Source: Maribacter aquivivus (lineage in GTDB: Bacteria > Bacteroidota > Bacteroidia > Flavobacteriales > Flavobacteriaceae). From it: DNA of 64,000 nt. The translations under genes were made by a program, and so were the position numbers. Shown in pieces: positions 27,007 through 34,804 of this stretch. Positions within the stretch are counted from its first letter, which is position 1; each line of letters starts with the position of its first letter. Where the stretch lies: assembly GCF_900142175.1 (NCBI RefSeq), contig NZ_FQZX01000001.1:2232001-2296000 (forward strand), read 5' to 3'. The notes under the pieces were generated by a model that was given only the letters and a program-made list of their open reading frames with translations, did not search any database and had not been told where the DNA came from.

Positions 27007-27552
27007 ATGTTTCAAAGCAGTATTGTAGAGAAATGTAAGGCAAACGACCGTGCGGCACAAATGCAGCTGTATAGTAAGTATTGTGACGGAATGTACATTG
27101 TAGCAATGCGTTTTGTGAAAAATGGAGATGATGCAGAAGATGTTTTACAAGAGTCGTTTATTAAGGCTTTTCAAAAAATACATCAGTTTAGTGGCGATGT
27201 AACTTTTGGTGCATGGTTAAAACGCATTGTGGTGAATAAGAGTATCGATTTTCTGAAATCAAAAAAGGAAAAAGAGGTTTCGCTAGATGAAGGTTATATG
27301 CAGGTTGTTGCAGAAGATGATAATTGGAATGTACCAGCAGCGATTAGTATTGAACAGGTTAAATGTGCAATTGATGAATTACAAGATAAATATAAATACG
27401 TAGTGCTTATGTTCTTGGTTGAAGGATATGATCATCAAGAAATAGCAGAGGTATTAGATATTTCAGAATCTGCCTGTAGAACAAGATTATCGCGTGGTAA
27501 AGGTCATTTAAAAGAACTATTAAAAGGAGAAAAATATGGAGCAGGATCTTAG
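27007..27552 (+). CDS. ECF-type RNA polymerase sigma factor
   Basis: A 181-residue sigma-70 family factor with region 2 (about 10-95: DAEDVLQESFIKAFQKIHQF and FGAWLKRIVVNKSIDFL) and region 4 (about 118-170: helix-turn-helix EGYDHQEIAEVLDISESACR, TRLSRGK). Regions 1 and 3 are absent, as in ECF factors. The downstream gene begins inside it (17-base overlap) and encodes a membrane protein of anti-sigma shape, so the factor is probably controlled by that protein. Confidence 0.94.
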   Translation: MFQSSIVEKCKANDRAAQMQLYSKYCDGMYIVAMRFVKNGDDAEDVLQESFIKAFQKIHQFSGDVTFGAWLKRIVVNKSIDFLKSKKEKEVSLDEGYMQVVAEDDNWNVPAAISIEQVKCAIDELQDKYKYVVLMFLVEGYDHQEIAEVLDISESACRTRLSRGKGHLKELLKGEKYGAGS

Positions 27553-28120
27553 GGAAATGTTCAATAAGGATAGAAAAGAGCAGAAACATACTATTAAACA
27601 TGGTCATGAAGAGCGTTTTTTAAAGAGGTTAGAAGAATCTACACCAGCACAAAAGAAAACTGATAAAGCTTGGTTGAAAATTGCGGCATCTGTTGTGGTA
27701 ATCATAAGTCTAGGTTTAGGGTTTTTGTATTTCAATGAAAATGCTGATAACACGTCAATTCTGGTTGATAATACTACTACAGAAGAACAAAAATCTGAAT
27801 TCACTTTTGGGGATCTTTCTCCGGATTTGAAGAAGGTAGAAAGCTATTATGTTGCCAATATCAATATGGAACTAGCAAAATTAGAAGTATCACCAGATAC
27901 TAAAGAGTTGATTGATAGTTTTATGGAACAGCTCAATAATTTAAACTTAGAATATAAAACCTTAAATAATGAACTGAAAGAACTGGGACCTAATGACCAA
28001 ACGATAATAGCACTGATAGAGAATTTACAATTACGATTACAATTATTACAAAAATTAAAAAGAAAGTTAACCGAATTAAAATTATCAAAAAATGAACAGA
28101 TCATTGACAACAGTATCTAA
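27536..28120 (+). CDS. Single-span membrane protein, probable anti-sigma factor
   Basis: A 194-residue protein: a charged cytoplasmic segment of about 44 residues including HGHEERFLKRLEES, one membrane helix (about 47-65), then an outer segment predicted to be mostly helical, ending in a leucine- and lysine-rich coiled coil (about 120-190). The order (sigma gene, then short N-domain membrane protein with gene overlap) is that of ECF/anti-sigma pairs. No zinc-binding HxxxCxxC motif is seen, so it is not of the ZAS type. The call is based on context and topology. Confidence 0.7.
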   Translation: MEQDLREMFNKDRKEQKHTIKHGHEERFLKRLEESTPAQKKTDKAWLKIAASVVVIISLGLGFLYFNENADNTSILVDNTTTEEQKSEFTFGDLSPDLKKVESYYVANINMELAKLEVSPDTKELIDSFMEQLNNLNLEYKTLNNELKELGPNDQTIIALIENLQLRLQLLQKLKRKLTELKLSKNEQIIDNSI

Positions 28121-29522
28121 GCAACTCATCATTGCATTTGCACTTTTAACTTCAAACGCTTTTTTGGCGCAAGAAGAACGTAAAACATTTCAAGAAAGAT
28201 TTATTGTGGCAGAAGATGCTGTAGTAAACATCAATACCAGTTATGCCGATATTGAATTTGAAACTTGGGATAAGGATGAGGTGGCTATTACAGCCACCAT
28301 CACCCTTGAGGGAGCTACAAAAGAAGAAGCTGAGAACTATTTTAAGAATAGCCCTATTGAAATATTAGGTAATAGTAAAGAGATTAAAATATCTTCAAAA
28401 TCTAAGAACAATGACTTTTTCACAAGTTTTGATTCTGAAAATATCTTTAACCATGGTGGTATGCGTATAGCCGTTCCAGAGATTGCATCGTTCGTAGTAA
28501 GTGTACCTCAGATAGCTCCTTTTCCAGAAATGCCGCCATTACCATTAACCGAAGCCTATACATTTGATTATGAGGAATATCAAAAGGATGGTGACAAGTA
28601 CATGAAAAAATGGCAAAAGAATTTTGAAAAGAGTTTTGATAAAAAACATCAAAAACGATTGGAAGAATGGGCTGAGCGTATGGAAGAACAAGCAGAGGAG
28701 ATGGAAATAAGAATGGAAGAGCACAATGCAAAAAGAGCTGAGTTAATGGAAGAACGTCATGAAGCTTTGCAGCAAAGACTTGAAGAACGAGAGGAAAAAC
28801 GTGCCCATTTACAATCAGATAAAGATGAGCATAGAGCGTTTATCCATACTTCTAGAAACAGCTCTGGTGAAGCCCCAAATATTTTCTATTATTCTTCTGA
28901 AGGGGAACAAAAGAATTTTAAAATTAAAAAAACTATAAAAATAAGCTTACCAAAGTCAACTAGAATTAAAATGGATGTACGCCATGGTGAGGTTAAATTA
29001 GCTGAAAATACCAAAAACTTGAATGCGAAACTTTCGCATTCAAGCCTTTGGGCAGTTACTATCGATGGCGAAGAAACTTCTGTTTCTGCCTCATATTCTC
29101 CAGTTACCGTGCAGAAATGGAATTACGGACAATTAAGTACATCATATTCAGAAGATATATCATTGTCAGAGGTAGTTCAATTGCAATTACAGGCTACCTC
29201 GTCTGAGGTTACTATAGATAAGTTATTCAAAAATGCCTTTGTAAAGAATGATTTTGGCGCGGTGCACATTCTTGAAATGGGTAATGACTTTGAAGAATTG
29301 GATATTAGCGTAAGAAATGGAGAGTTAACGGTAACAATGCCAAAGGTGGCTACCAACGTTTATGTTAAAGGCAATTCATCGACATTGAAATTACCAACAG
29401 ATTTACAGATTGTAGAAACTAAAAACGGAACAACCACTATTCATAAAGGGTATCACTTAAAAAATAATAGTAATCGATCTATTGTAATTACATCAGATTA
29501 TAGTGAAGTAGTGCTGCACTAG
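28092..29522 (+). CDS. Secreted coiled-coil protein with DUF4097-like beta repeats
   Basis: A 476-residue exported protein with signal peptide 1-27 (ending FLAQ). A beta-rich part (28-150) is followed by a highly charged coiled coil (about 165-248, rich in E, K, R and M), and then a second beta-rich domain (about 270-476) with repeated short strands such as VKLAENTKNLNAKLSHSSLW and LDISVRNGELTV, the pattern of DUF4097 adhesin-like proteins. Its start overlaps the anti-sigma gene by 29 bases, so it is the likely third member or target of the sigma unit. Function is unknown; an envelope-stress or adhesion role is an inference. Confidence 0.75.
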   Translation: MNRSLTTVSKQLIIAFALLTSNAFLAQEERKTFQERFIVAEDAVVNINTSYADIEFETWDKDEVAITATITLEGATKEEAENYFKNSPIEILGNSKEIKISSKSKNNDFFTSFDSENIFNHGGMRIAVPEIASFVVSVPQIAPFPEMPPLPLTEAYTFDYEEYQKDGDKYMKKWQKNFEKSFDKKHQKRLEEWAERMEEQAEEMEIRMEEHNAKRAELMEERHEALQQRLEEREEKRAHLQSDKDEHRAFIHTSRNSSGEAPNIFYYSSEGEQKNFKIKKTIKISLPKSTRIKMDVRHGEVKLAENTKNLNAKLSHSSLWAVTIDGEETSVSASYSPVTVQKWNYGQLSTSYSEDISLSEVVQLQLQATSSEVTIDKLFKNAFVKNDFGAVHILEMGNDFEELDISVRNGELTVTMPKVATNVYVKGNSSTLKLPTDLQIVETKNGTTTIHKGYHLKNNSNRSIVITSDYSEVVLH

Positions 29523-30257
29523 TTATTTTACCAATTGTAATGTGCCAAACACATTGGCATCTATCCATCCTTTATTTTTATTCTCACCTGCTACAAATAC
29601 AGAGCCTATTAAGTTCTCGCGCTCTTCGCTATTATCATTATCTGCATAAGCTAGAGCAAAACCAATTTTCTTATTTTCGGTAAGTACAACAGGCTTTATA
29701 TTGGGGTCATCATTATATATACCAGGGTACACTTTTACAAACATTTCCCAATATGTTGTATTGCCTTCTGTTTGATGTTTAGATGTAATATGATCATTGT
29801 ATAATGTCGGCTTTTTATCAACACCTAAGTCAACAACATTACCATCTAAGGCTACATGATAGGTAAAAGCATTATGGTTAAATCGGTGTTGCCCTCCAGA
29901 ATTATCTTCATCTACATAAACGATTACACAATCATCGTTCCACCAAAGTTTTAAGGGGTCTTCAGTTTTATCTAAAATAGTATTATCAACAATCTCTAGT
30001 AGAAGGTAGAGTCCGTCTTCGTTCCAAGCAATTTTATATCTACCATTATAATCATCATGATCGAAAGGACCACCGATCCAATTTTGATCAATAGGTTTCC
30101 AATCTAATAAATTCCAATAGTTTTCTATAGCTCTGCCATCTAGGGTAGGGGCATCTTTAATATAAGAAACTGGGGATGCTTGAGAATTTTTCTTGTTCTT
30201 AACTTCTGCACATGAAAATACGCCTAAAAGAAGTAAAAGGTAAATAGTCCATTTCAT
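29523..30257 (-). CDS. CBM9-like carbohydrate-binding lipoprotein
   Basis: A 244-residue protein with lipoprotein signal (LLLGVFSC). The mature part matches the CBM9-like fold: DAPTLDGRAIENYWNLLDW near its start, then YKIAWNEDGLYLLLEIVD and a DDCVIVYVDEDNSGG segment with Ca-binding type acidic residues. ATG at 30257 is preferred, since the longer start at 30293 puts 12 residues before the signal. Such proteins bind sugars or cap outer-membrane enzymes in Bacteroidota. Its stop abuts that of the convergent adhesin-like gene. Confidence 0.82.
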   Translation of the reverse strand: MKWTIYLLLLLGVFSCAEVKNKKNSQASPVSYIKDAPTLDGRAIENYWNLLDWKPIDQNWIGGPFDHDDYNGRYKIAWNEDGLYLLLEIVDNTILDKTEDPLKLWWNDDCVIVYVDEDNSGGQHRFNHNAFTYHVALDGNVVDLGVDKKPTLYNDHITSKHQTEGNTTYWEMFVKVYPGIYNDDPNIKPVVLTENKKIGFALAYADNDNSEERENLIGSVFVAGENKNKGWIDANVFGTLQLVK

Positions 30258-30418
30258 AATACTGGTTTGGAATCTATGGTTCAAAAATACCATTTTCTTA
30301 AGTTATGTAAGATTAATAGTACTTAATTAAGTGGCGACAAGATATAATAAAATAAAAAGAACCTACTTATTCTTAGGTTAACTGATGTGCTTTGTAATTA
30401 TTGTACAGTCTGTTGCAC

Positions 30419-30446
30419 AAAAAAAGCATCCCGAATGGAATGCTTT
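30419..30446 (-). terminator. Terminator after msrA
   Basis: On the minus strand a stem of GAAAGCATTCC-type sequence pairs with GGGATGCTTT with one mismatch and a GAAT-type loop, followed by a T run (the A run at 30419-30425 on the plus strand). It lies 25 bases after the msrA stop. Confidence 0.8.
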
Positions 30447-30471
30447 CATATGAAAATTTTTGGGAGATCTT

Positions 30472-31179
30472 TTAATGGGCACTCTTCTTCAGATAATCTC
30501 CAAAGTTCTCTTTAAATCTATTCAATCTTGGTATAGAAACGTTTCTTATATATGAGTTGTTAGGATTGTTCTTTTCATAATCTTGATGATATGACTCTGC
30601 CTTGTAAAATATAGTATAAGGTACGACTTCTGTGGTAATTGGATCATTATCATACACTTTATTATCTGTAAGTGCTTGAATATAACTTTCAATAATATTC
30701 TTTTGCTCATCGTTCTTATAAAAAGCGATTGAGCGATATTGTCTACCACGATCCGGACCTTGTCTATTTAATTGAGTGGGGTCATGAGAACCAAAGAATA
30801 CTTGTACCAATTGGGTAAATGAAATTTCATTTGGGTCGTAATATACTTCTACAGCCTCTGCATGGTCGGTTTTACCGTAACCTACTTCTTCGTATGTAGG
30901 GTTTTTTTGTTCGCCGCCTGCATAGCCAGAGACAACTTCTTTTACACCTTTAACACTTTCAAAAATAGCCTCTACACACCAAAAGCATCCGCTGGCAAAA
31001 TAAGCGGTTTCGTATTTACTTAATTGTTGCGGACTCAATTTTACCTCTTCCTCTATTTCTTCGTGTTCGGTTTCTGCAATTTCAGTGTTTTCAGAAATGG
31101 TATTTTTCTTGACTTTAGATTGGCAACTGGTGGCAATTAAGGTTGCGCAGGCCAATAAAGTAATTTGTAATAATTTCAT
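30472..31179 (-). CDS. msrA: Peptide-methionine (S)-S-oxide reductase MsrA, lipoprotein
   Basis: A 235-residue exported MsrA. A lipoprotein signal (lipobox ATSC, C19) and an acidic linker (28-47) precede the catalytic domain, whose active site GCFWCVE has C65 as nucleophile. YAGGEQKNPTYEEV and FFGSHDPTQLNRQGPDRGRQ are the substrate and structural signatures. It reduces the S isomer of methionine sulfoxide in envelope proteins. No MsrB domain is attached, and no thioredoxin-like partner is near, so the electron donor is unknown. A terminator follows. Confidence 0.94.
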   Translation of the reverse strand: MKLLQITLLACATLIATSCQSKVKKNTISENTEIAETEHEEIEEEVKLSPQQLSKYETAYFASGCFWCVEAIFESVKGVKEVVSGYAGGEQKNPTYEEVGYGKTDHAEAVEVYYDPNEISFTQLVQVFFGSHDPTQLNRQGPDRGRQYRSIAFYKNDEQKNIIESYIQALTDNKVYDNDPITTEVVPYTIFYKAESYHQDYEKNNPNNSYIRNVSIPRLNRFKENFGDYLKKSAH

Positions 31180-31268
31180 AACAATTTTCTTTTAGCAATT
31201 TGTAGGTAATTTACAAAGACCTTACGAGGAAAAGGGTTAAAAAATGTTAAGGAGAGTAAAGGATATTA

Positions 31269-31276
31269 TATTTTTG
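31269..31276 (+). promoter_or_regulatory. Bacteroidota -7 box (TATTTTTG) next to the M23 gene start
   Basis: A perfect TAnnTTTG ends only 4 bases before the ATG at 31281. If used, the transcript would begin at or in the start codon, giving a leaderless message. Confidence 0.4.
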
Positions 31277-31280
31277 AGAA

Positions 31281-31970
31281 ATGAATACTTTACTTCAAGC
31301 CCTTGAAACTTACACTATAAAAACCATCTGTATTTTAGATGCCACTATTTCCCCTGACGTTTATGTGCCATTAGATCTTTCTAAAAGCAATGAAGATTTG
31401 ATTGATATAGATATTACGGATCATGCTGTTTGTCAAGATTATATAGATGATGTGCTTAAAAGTAAACAAGGTATTATCGCCTATGGCGGATATTTAGAAC
31501 AAAGAAACTTATATAATGATAAGGAAGGATTTACCTCTACCAGTAAACCTGTTCGAAATATTCATTTAGGAATTGACTTTTGGTGTGATGCCTGTACTAA
31601 AGTCATTGTGCCGTTAAATGGAAAGGTTCATAGCTTTAAAAACAATAATACTATTGGTGATTACGGACCAACCATAATCCTTGAACACGTTTTAAATGAT
31701 ATTACCTTCTATACTTTATATGGTCATCTAGCTATAAATTCATTATCAGGTCTTTATGTTGGTAAGATCTTTAAAGCAGGAGATGTACTCGCAACTTTAG
31801 GTACACCCGATATTAATGTAAACTACGCACCACACCTTCATTTTCAAATTATACACGATTTAGAAAGTAATGAAGGAGATTACCCAGGTGTATGTGCTGA
31901 AGGACAACTATCCTTTTATAAAGAGAACTGCCCTGATCCGAATGTGCTATTAAAGTTAGGAGTTGTTTGA
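31281..31970 (+). CDS. M23-family peptidase-like protein without signal peptide
   Basis: A 229-residue LytM-type protein. The zinc site is complete: H95 and D99 in HLGID, H149 in LYGHL and HLH at 185-187 in the HLHFQ motif. Members usually cut peptide bridges of peptidoglycan. Here no signal peptide, lipobox or membrane helix is visible in the first 60 residues, so export is unclear. It may act in the cytoplasm or leave by a non-classical route. It stands alone, 88 bases or more from other genes. Confidence 0.82.
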   Translation: MNTLLQALETYTIKTICILDATISPDVYVPLDLSKSNEDLIDIDITDHAVCQDYIDDVLKSKQGIIAYGGYLEQRNLYNDKEGFTSTSKPVRNIHLGIDFWCDACTKVIVPLNGKVHSFKNNNTIGDYGPTIILEHVLNDITFYTLYGHLAINSLSGLYVGKIFKAGDVLATLGTPDINVNYAPHLHFQIIHDLESNEGDYPGVCAEGQLSFYKENCPDPNVLLKLGVV

Positions 31971-32388
31971 TGAGATGAGGTAATGTACTGAGTAAAGAGT
32001 ATTAAGTAAAAAGTACGAAGTATTAAGTATTTACTCTGAAATTGAAATTAGAAAATAGAGTATAGATTTTTATCGGTACCGTTGTTGAGTTTTAATTTAG
32101 CGAAGCTAAATTTATGTTTCCAACAACCAACAACTGAAATTTATATTCCTTTCAATCTTTTCTGTTTTTTGAACTAGAACTTGAATTTGAACTTGAACTT
32201 GATTTTTCATTTGTCGTTTAACGACACCAATTAACGGTAAGGTGTTTTTAGGGGTGTTGTCGTTTATCGATACCATTTTACACTTAATCTGAAGTTGTGT
32301 CAAGTAACGAGAATTAGGGGTTTTTCAGCGATTCATCACCTAGTAAAACAAGGCCTGCGGCGTTCTATTATTGTAACAAACGCAAGTC
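31971..32388. repeat. Repeat-rich spacer upstream of small secreted peptide gene A
   Basis: About 418 bases without a credible gene. It has short degenerate repeats: AGTATTAAGTA-type units (about 32000-32036), TTAGAAAATAGA (32048-32059), a TTGAACTTGA-type run (about 32168-32205) and two GTCGTTTA-x-CGA-x-ACC units (near 32218 and 32261). The order ATTAAGTA, TTAGAAAATAGA, TTTAG-x-AAAGCTA, CAACAA recurs in the spacer at 32626-33078, suggesting both are diverged copies of the same module. Confidence 0.55.
32366..32373 (+). promoter_or_regulatory. Possible -7 box for small peptide gene A
   Basis: TATTATTG differs from TAnnTTTG at one base and lies 23 bases before the ATG at 32389, close to the 26-27 base spacing of the boxes before the other peptide genes. 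Confidence 0.3.
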
Positions 32389-32625
32389 ATGAAAACAATA
32401 ATAGCAACAATCTTCATCATCTTTTTAAGCTTCACCGCTCAAGCACAGAACTCTACTGAAGAAGTAAAAGTTGAAACTATTGAGATGAGCATCGTTACTG
32501 AAACAACATATGAAGTAGAAGCTAATACTACTTTAGAAGTAGCTAGATTATACAAATTCAAAAACTCTAGAATCAAAAGAGACTTAAACTTCTTAACTAA
32601 AGCAAACAAGCCTAAGATGGCTTAG
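32389..32625 (+). CDS. Small secreted basic-tail peptide, copy A
   Basis: A 78-residue protein of the small secreted family found six times in this window. A signal peptide of 20 residues ends in AQAQ. An acidic, beta-prone middle follows (EVKVETIEM, 25-33; several Glu to residue 50), then a basic core at 52-71, ARLYKFKNSRIKRDLNFLTK, and the tail ANKPKMA. It shares the core with the copies at 33079, 40797 and 52431-53962. The acidic middle plus basic tail resembles a precursor whose C-terminus could be released, but no cleavage site is proven. Function is unknown. Confidence 0.8.
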   Translation: MKTIIATIFIIFLSFTAQAQNSTEEVKVETIEMSIVTETTYEVEANTTLEVARLYKFKNSRIKRDLNFLTKANKPKMA

Positions 32626-33078
32626 TTTTTTAGTATTATGTAAAGAGCATTAAGTACATAGTGTATATCGATTGTTAGAAAATAGACTTCATAATAAATT
32701 TTAAGAGTGGATTTAGTAAAGCTATACTGATTTTGTGTTTAACAACGAACAACGAACAACGAACAACGAACAACCAAAATCTAATTTCTCAATTCTTTTC
32801 TCTCACCTCTAACTTCTCAATTCTCATTTTTAAACTTCCCTCTTGTAGTCCTTCTATCTTGCATAAAGAATATTTTGTAAGAAAAAACATATTAAATCGA
32901 TGAACTACATAAATACGGGGTCTAGTGGAAGATTTTTTTGTAGGAAAAAGGACTACAAAAAGAAGTAATACATCGAAAAGCAAACTTTTCATCGTAAAAA
33001 CCGTACCTCTTGTCGAATTCGAAATACGTTTACTTACAAATAGATGGTTATCTATAAACCAAATTTACCTACTTTATT
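32626..33078. repeat. Repeat-rich spacer between small peptide genes A and B
   Basis: About 453 bases with no credible gene. It starts with elements that mirror the spacer at 31971-32388 (GCATTAAGTA near 32647, TTAGAAAATAGA at 32675-32686, TTTAGTAAAGCTA near 32712). A 7-base tandem repeat lies at 32741-32775, then a C/T-rich stretch of TTCTCAATTCT type (about 32783-32828). Confidence 0.55.
32741..32775 (+). repeat. 7-bp tandem repeat (AACAACG) x5
   Basis: Five head-to-tail copies of AACAACG, the last ending in C. They are intergenic, so length change would not alter a protein frame. Slippage could change spacing in the peptide gene region. Confidence 0.85.
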
Positions 33079-33318
33079 ATGCGTACAATTATTTTTTTAT
33101 TCCTTGTTATCTGTTTGGGAACCCAGTCCCAAGCACAATCGAAGTCACCAGACATCAAAGTACAGACTATTGTTATGCCCATGGCAGATGTAACAATAAA
33201 ATCTGACGTAAACGCTCAGGGTTTTCAAACAGCTGCAAGGTTTTACAAAGTCAAAAATGCAAGAGTTAAACGAGCCTTACTTTTTAGAACAAGAATACGA
33301 ACAGTATCTCTCGCCTAG
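33079..33318 (+). CDS. Small secreted basic-tail peptide, copy B
   Basis: A 79-residue member of the small secreted family. Signal peptide 1-20 ends in SQAQ, then a mixed middle with DIKVQTIVM (25-33, equivalent to EVKVETIEM of copy A), the core ARFYKVKNARVKRALLFRTR at 53-72 and a tail IRTVSLA. It is the most basic and most diverged copy. The start codon lies 690 bases after that of copy A, and its stop overlaps the convergent TesA-like gene by 4 bases. A competing frame at 32925-33206 is rejected, as it lacks the family features. Confidence 0.72.
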   Translation: MRTIIFLFLVICLGTQSQAQSKSPDIKVQTIVMPMADVTIKSDVNAQGFQTAARFYKVKNARVKRALLFRTRIRTVSLA

Positions 33319-34052
33319 TTTAATTCTTCTACAAATTCCTCGGTTACCTCTGTTCCCCCTTGAGGTAATACAATAGTTTTTAAAATTTCCCAAACATTTT
33401 CGGTTACTATTCGCTGCCCTTCTGCAGTTGGGTGAATTCCATCTTCTAAATTCAATTTCGGAATACCGGCAACACCTTCCAATAAAAACGGAATCAACAT
33501 TATATCATTAGATTTGGCCAAGGCAGGATACATCATCTTAAATTGAGATGCATAATCTGCACCCATATTTGGTGGTATTTGCATACCTGCCAATATTATT
33601 TGAGTTTCAGAATTTTTATCCTTTACCATATCTATCATCTGTTGCAAATTATTCATAGACTCAGTAATGGGTATTCCTCGCAATCCGTCATTGGCACCCA
33701 ATTCCAAAACAAAAATATCTACCGGCTGATTTAGCACCCAGTCTAATCTATTTAATCCGCCAGAGGTAGTTTCTCCGCTCAATCCAGAGTTAATTACTTT
33801 ATAATCCAAACCTAAAGAATCTAAGCGTTGTTGAATTCTATTAGGGAAACCTTCTTTCGTATCTAAGCCATACGCAGCGGTAAGGCTGTTTCCATAGAAT
33901 AATATCACGTTTTCATTCGCAGAAATATCTTCCTTTTCAACACTACTTACAGCTTCTGTTTGGGTGTCAGATGGTTTCTTTTCTGTAGTTTCTCCACATC
34001 CAACGAATAACAACGCCAACAAAAAATAACGAAACTTTAATACTTTCAACAT
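33315..34052 (-). CDS. Arylesterase/TesA-like SGNH hydrolase, lipoprotein
   Basis: A 245-residue exported esterase with lipobox FVGC (C19) and an acidic linker to about residue 47. SGNH blocks: FYGNSLTAAYG with the serine in GNSL (54-57), the Gly of SGLSGETTSGG, ELGANDGLRG with the Asn, and DGIHP with Asp and His. The group is close to TesA multifunctional esterase/thioesterase. It is divergent from an ABC ATPase and FtsX-type permease pair that resembles ybbA-ybbP, the same layout as tesA-ybbA-ybbP in enteric bacteria. Confidence 0.88.
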   Translation of the reverse strand: MLKVLKFRYFLLALLFVGCGETTEKKPSDTQTEAVSSVEKEDISANENVILFYGNSLTAAYGLDTKEGFPNRIQQRLDSLGLDYKVINSGLSGETTSGGLNRLDWVLNQPVDIFVLELGANDGLRGIPITESMNNLQQMIDMVKDKNSETQIILAGMQIPPNMGADYASQFKMMYPALAKSNDIMLIPFLLEGVAGIPKLNLEDGIHPTAEGQRIVTENVWEILKTIVLPQGGTEVTEEFVEELN

Positions 34053-34114
34053 AGTCTTACCTTATTAGATTCCAAATCATTTGTTTATTTTGTTGTCTTG
34101 TATCAAAATGATTT

Positions 34115-34804
34115 ATGACAAAGATATTAAACGTACGTAATCTAAAGAAAACGTATTCAAGCGGATCTAAAAATTTGACAGTAATTGATGATATTACTTT
34201 TTCTATTGAAGAAGGCGACACTTTTGCTATTGTTGGTCCGTCAGGTAGCGGTAAAACCACATTATTAGGACTCTGTGCCGGATTAGATGAAATCAGTGAG
34301 GGAGTAATAGAACTTTGTGGGGAAGATTTAAGCGCATTGAACGAAGATCAACGTGCATTGCTTAGAAATGAAAAAGTAGGATTTATTTTTCAAGATTTTC
34401 AATTACTGCCCACATTAACGGCTTTAGAGAATGTAAGTGTACCTTTAGAATTACAGGGTGCTGCCAATGCATCTAAAGATGCTATGGAACTTTTAAACAA
34501 AGTTGGTTTGGGGGATCGTCATGATCATTATCCATCTCAATTATCTGGTGGTGAACAACAACGGGTTGCTTTGGCAAGAGCATTTTCTAATAAGCCTTCT
34601 ATACTTTTTGCTGATGAACCTACGGGTAATTTAGACGAGGAAACTGGCGAAAAGGTCATTAAATTATTATTTGACCTTAATAAAGAAATGGGTACTACAT
34701 TGGTAATTGTTACCCATGATCTAGAATTGGCTAACCTGAATAAACATGTATTACGACTTAAGGGTGGTAAAATAGTAATCAATGAAACCACTTCTATATC
34801 TTGA
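34115..34804 (+). CDS. ABC transporter ATP-binding protein (YbbA/LolD-like)
   Basis: A 229-residue ATPase of the MacB/LolD group. Walker A is GPSGSGKTT at 41-49, Q-loop FQDFQLLPTL near 90, signature LSGGEQQR near 143-150, Walker B ILFADEPTGN, and H-loop VTHD. Such ATPases drive permeases that extract or move lipoproteins and small molecules rather than classic import. The stop overlaps the permease TTG start by 4 bases (34801-34804), so translation is coupled. Confidence 0.93.
   Translation: MTKILNVRNLKKTYSSGSKNLTVIDDITFSIEEGDTFAIVGPSGSGKTTLLGLCAGLDEISEGVIELCGEDLSALNEDQRALLRNEKVGFIFQDFQLLPTLTALENVSVPLELQGAANASKDAMELLNKVGLGDRHDHYPSQLSGGEQQRVALARAFSNKPSILFADEPTGNLDEETGEKVIKLLFDLNKEMGTTLVIVTHDLELANLNKHVLRLKGGKIVINETTSIS

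Noticed and set aside
32112..32303. Minus-strand frame with QVQIQVLVQ repeats before peptide A
   Set aside because: The repeat is simply the translation of the degenerate GAACTTGAA DNA repeat; there is no start context or homology.
32741..32775. AACAACG repeats as CRISPR-like repeats
   Set aside because: The unit is 7 bases with no spacers; it is a simple tandem repeat.
32925..33206. A plus-strand frame of 93 codons overlapping peptide gene B
   Set aside because: It has no signal, membrane segment or family pattern, starts inside repeat-like DNA, and overlaps the better supported peptide B frame.
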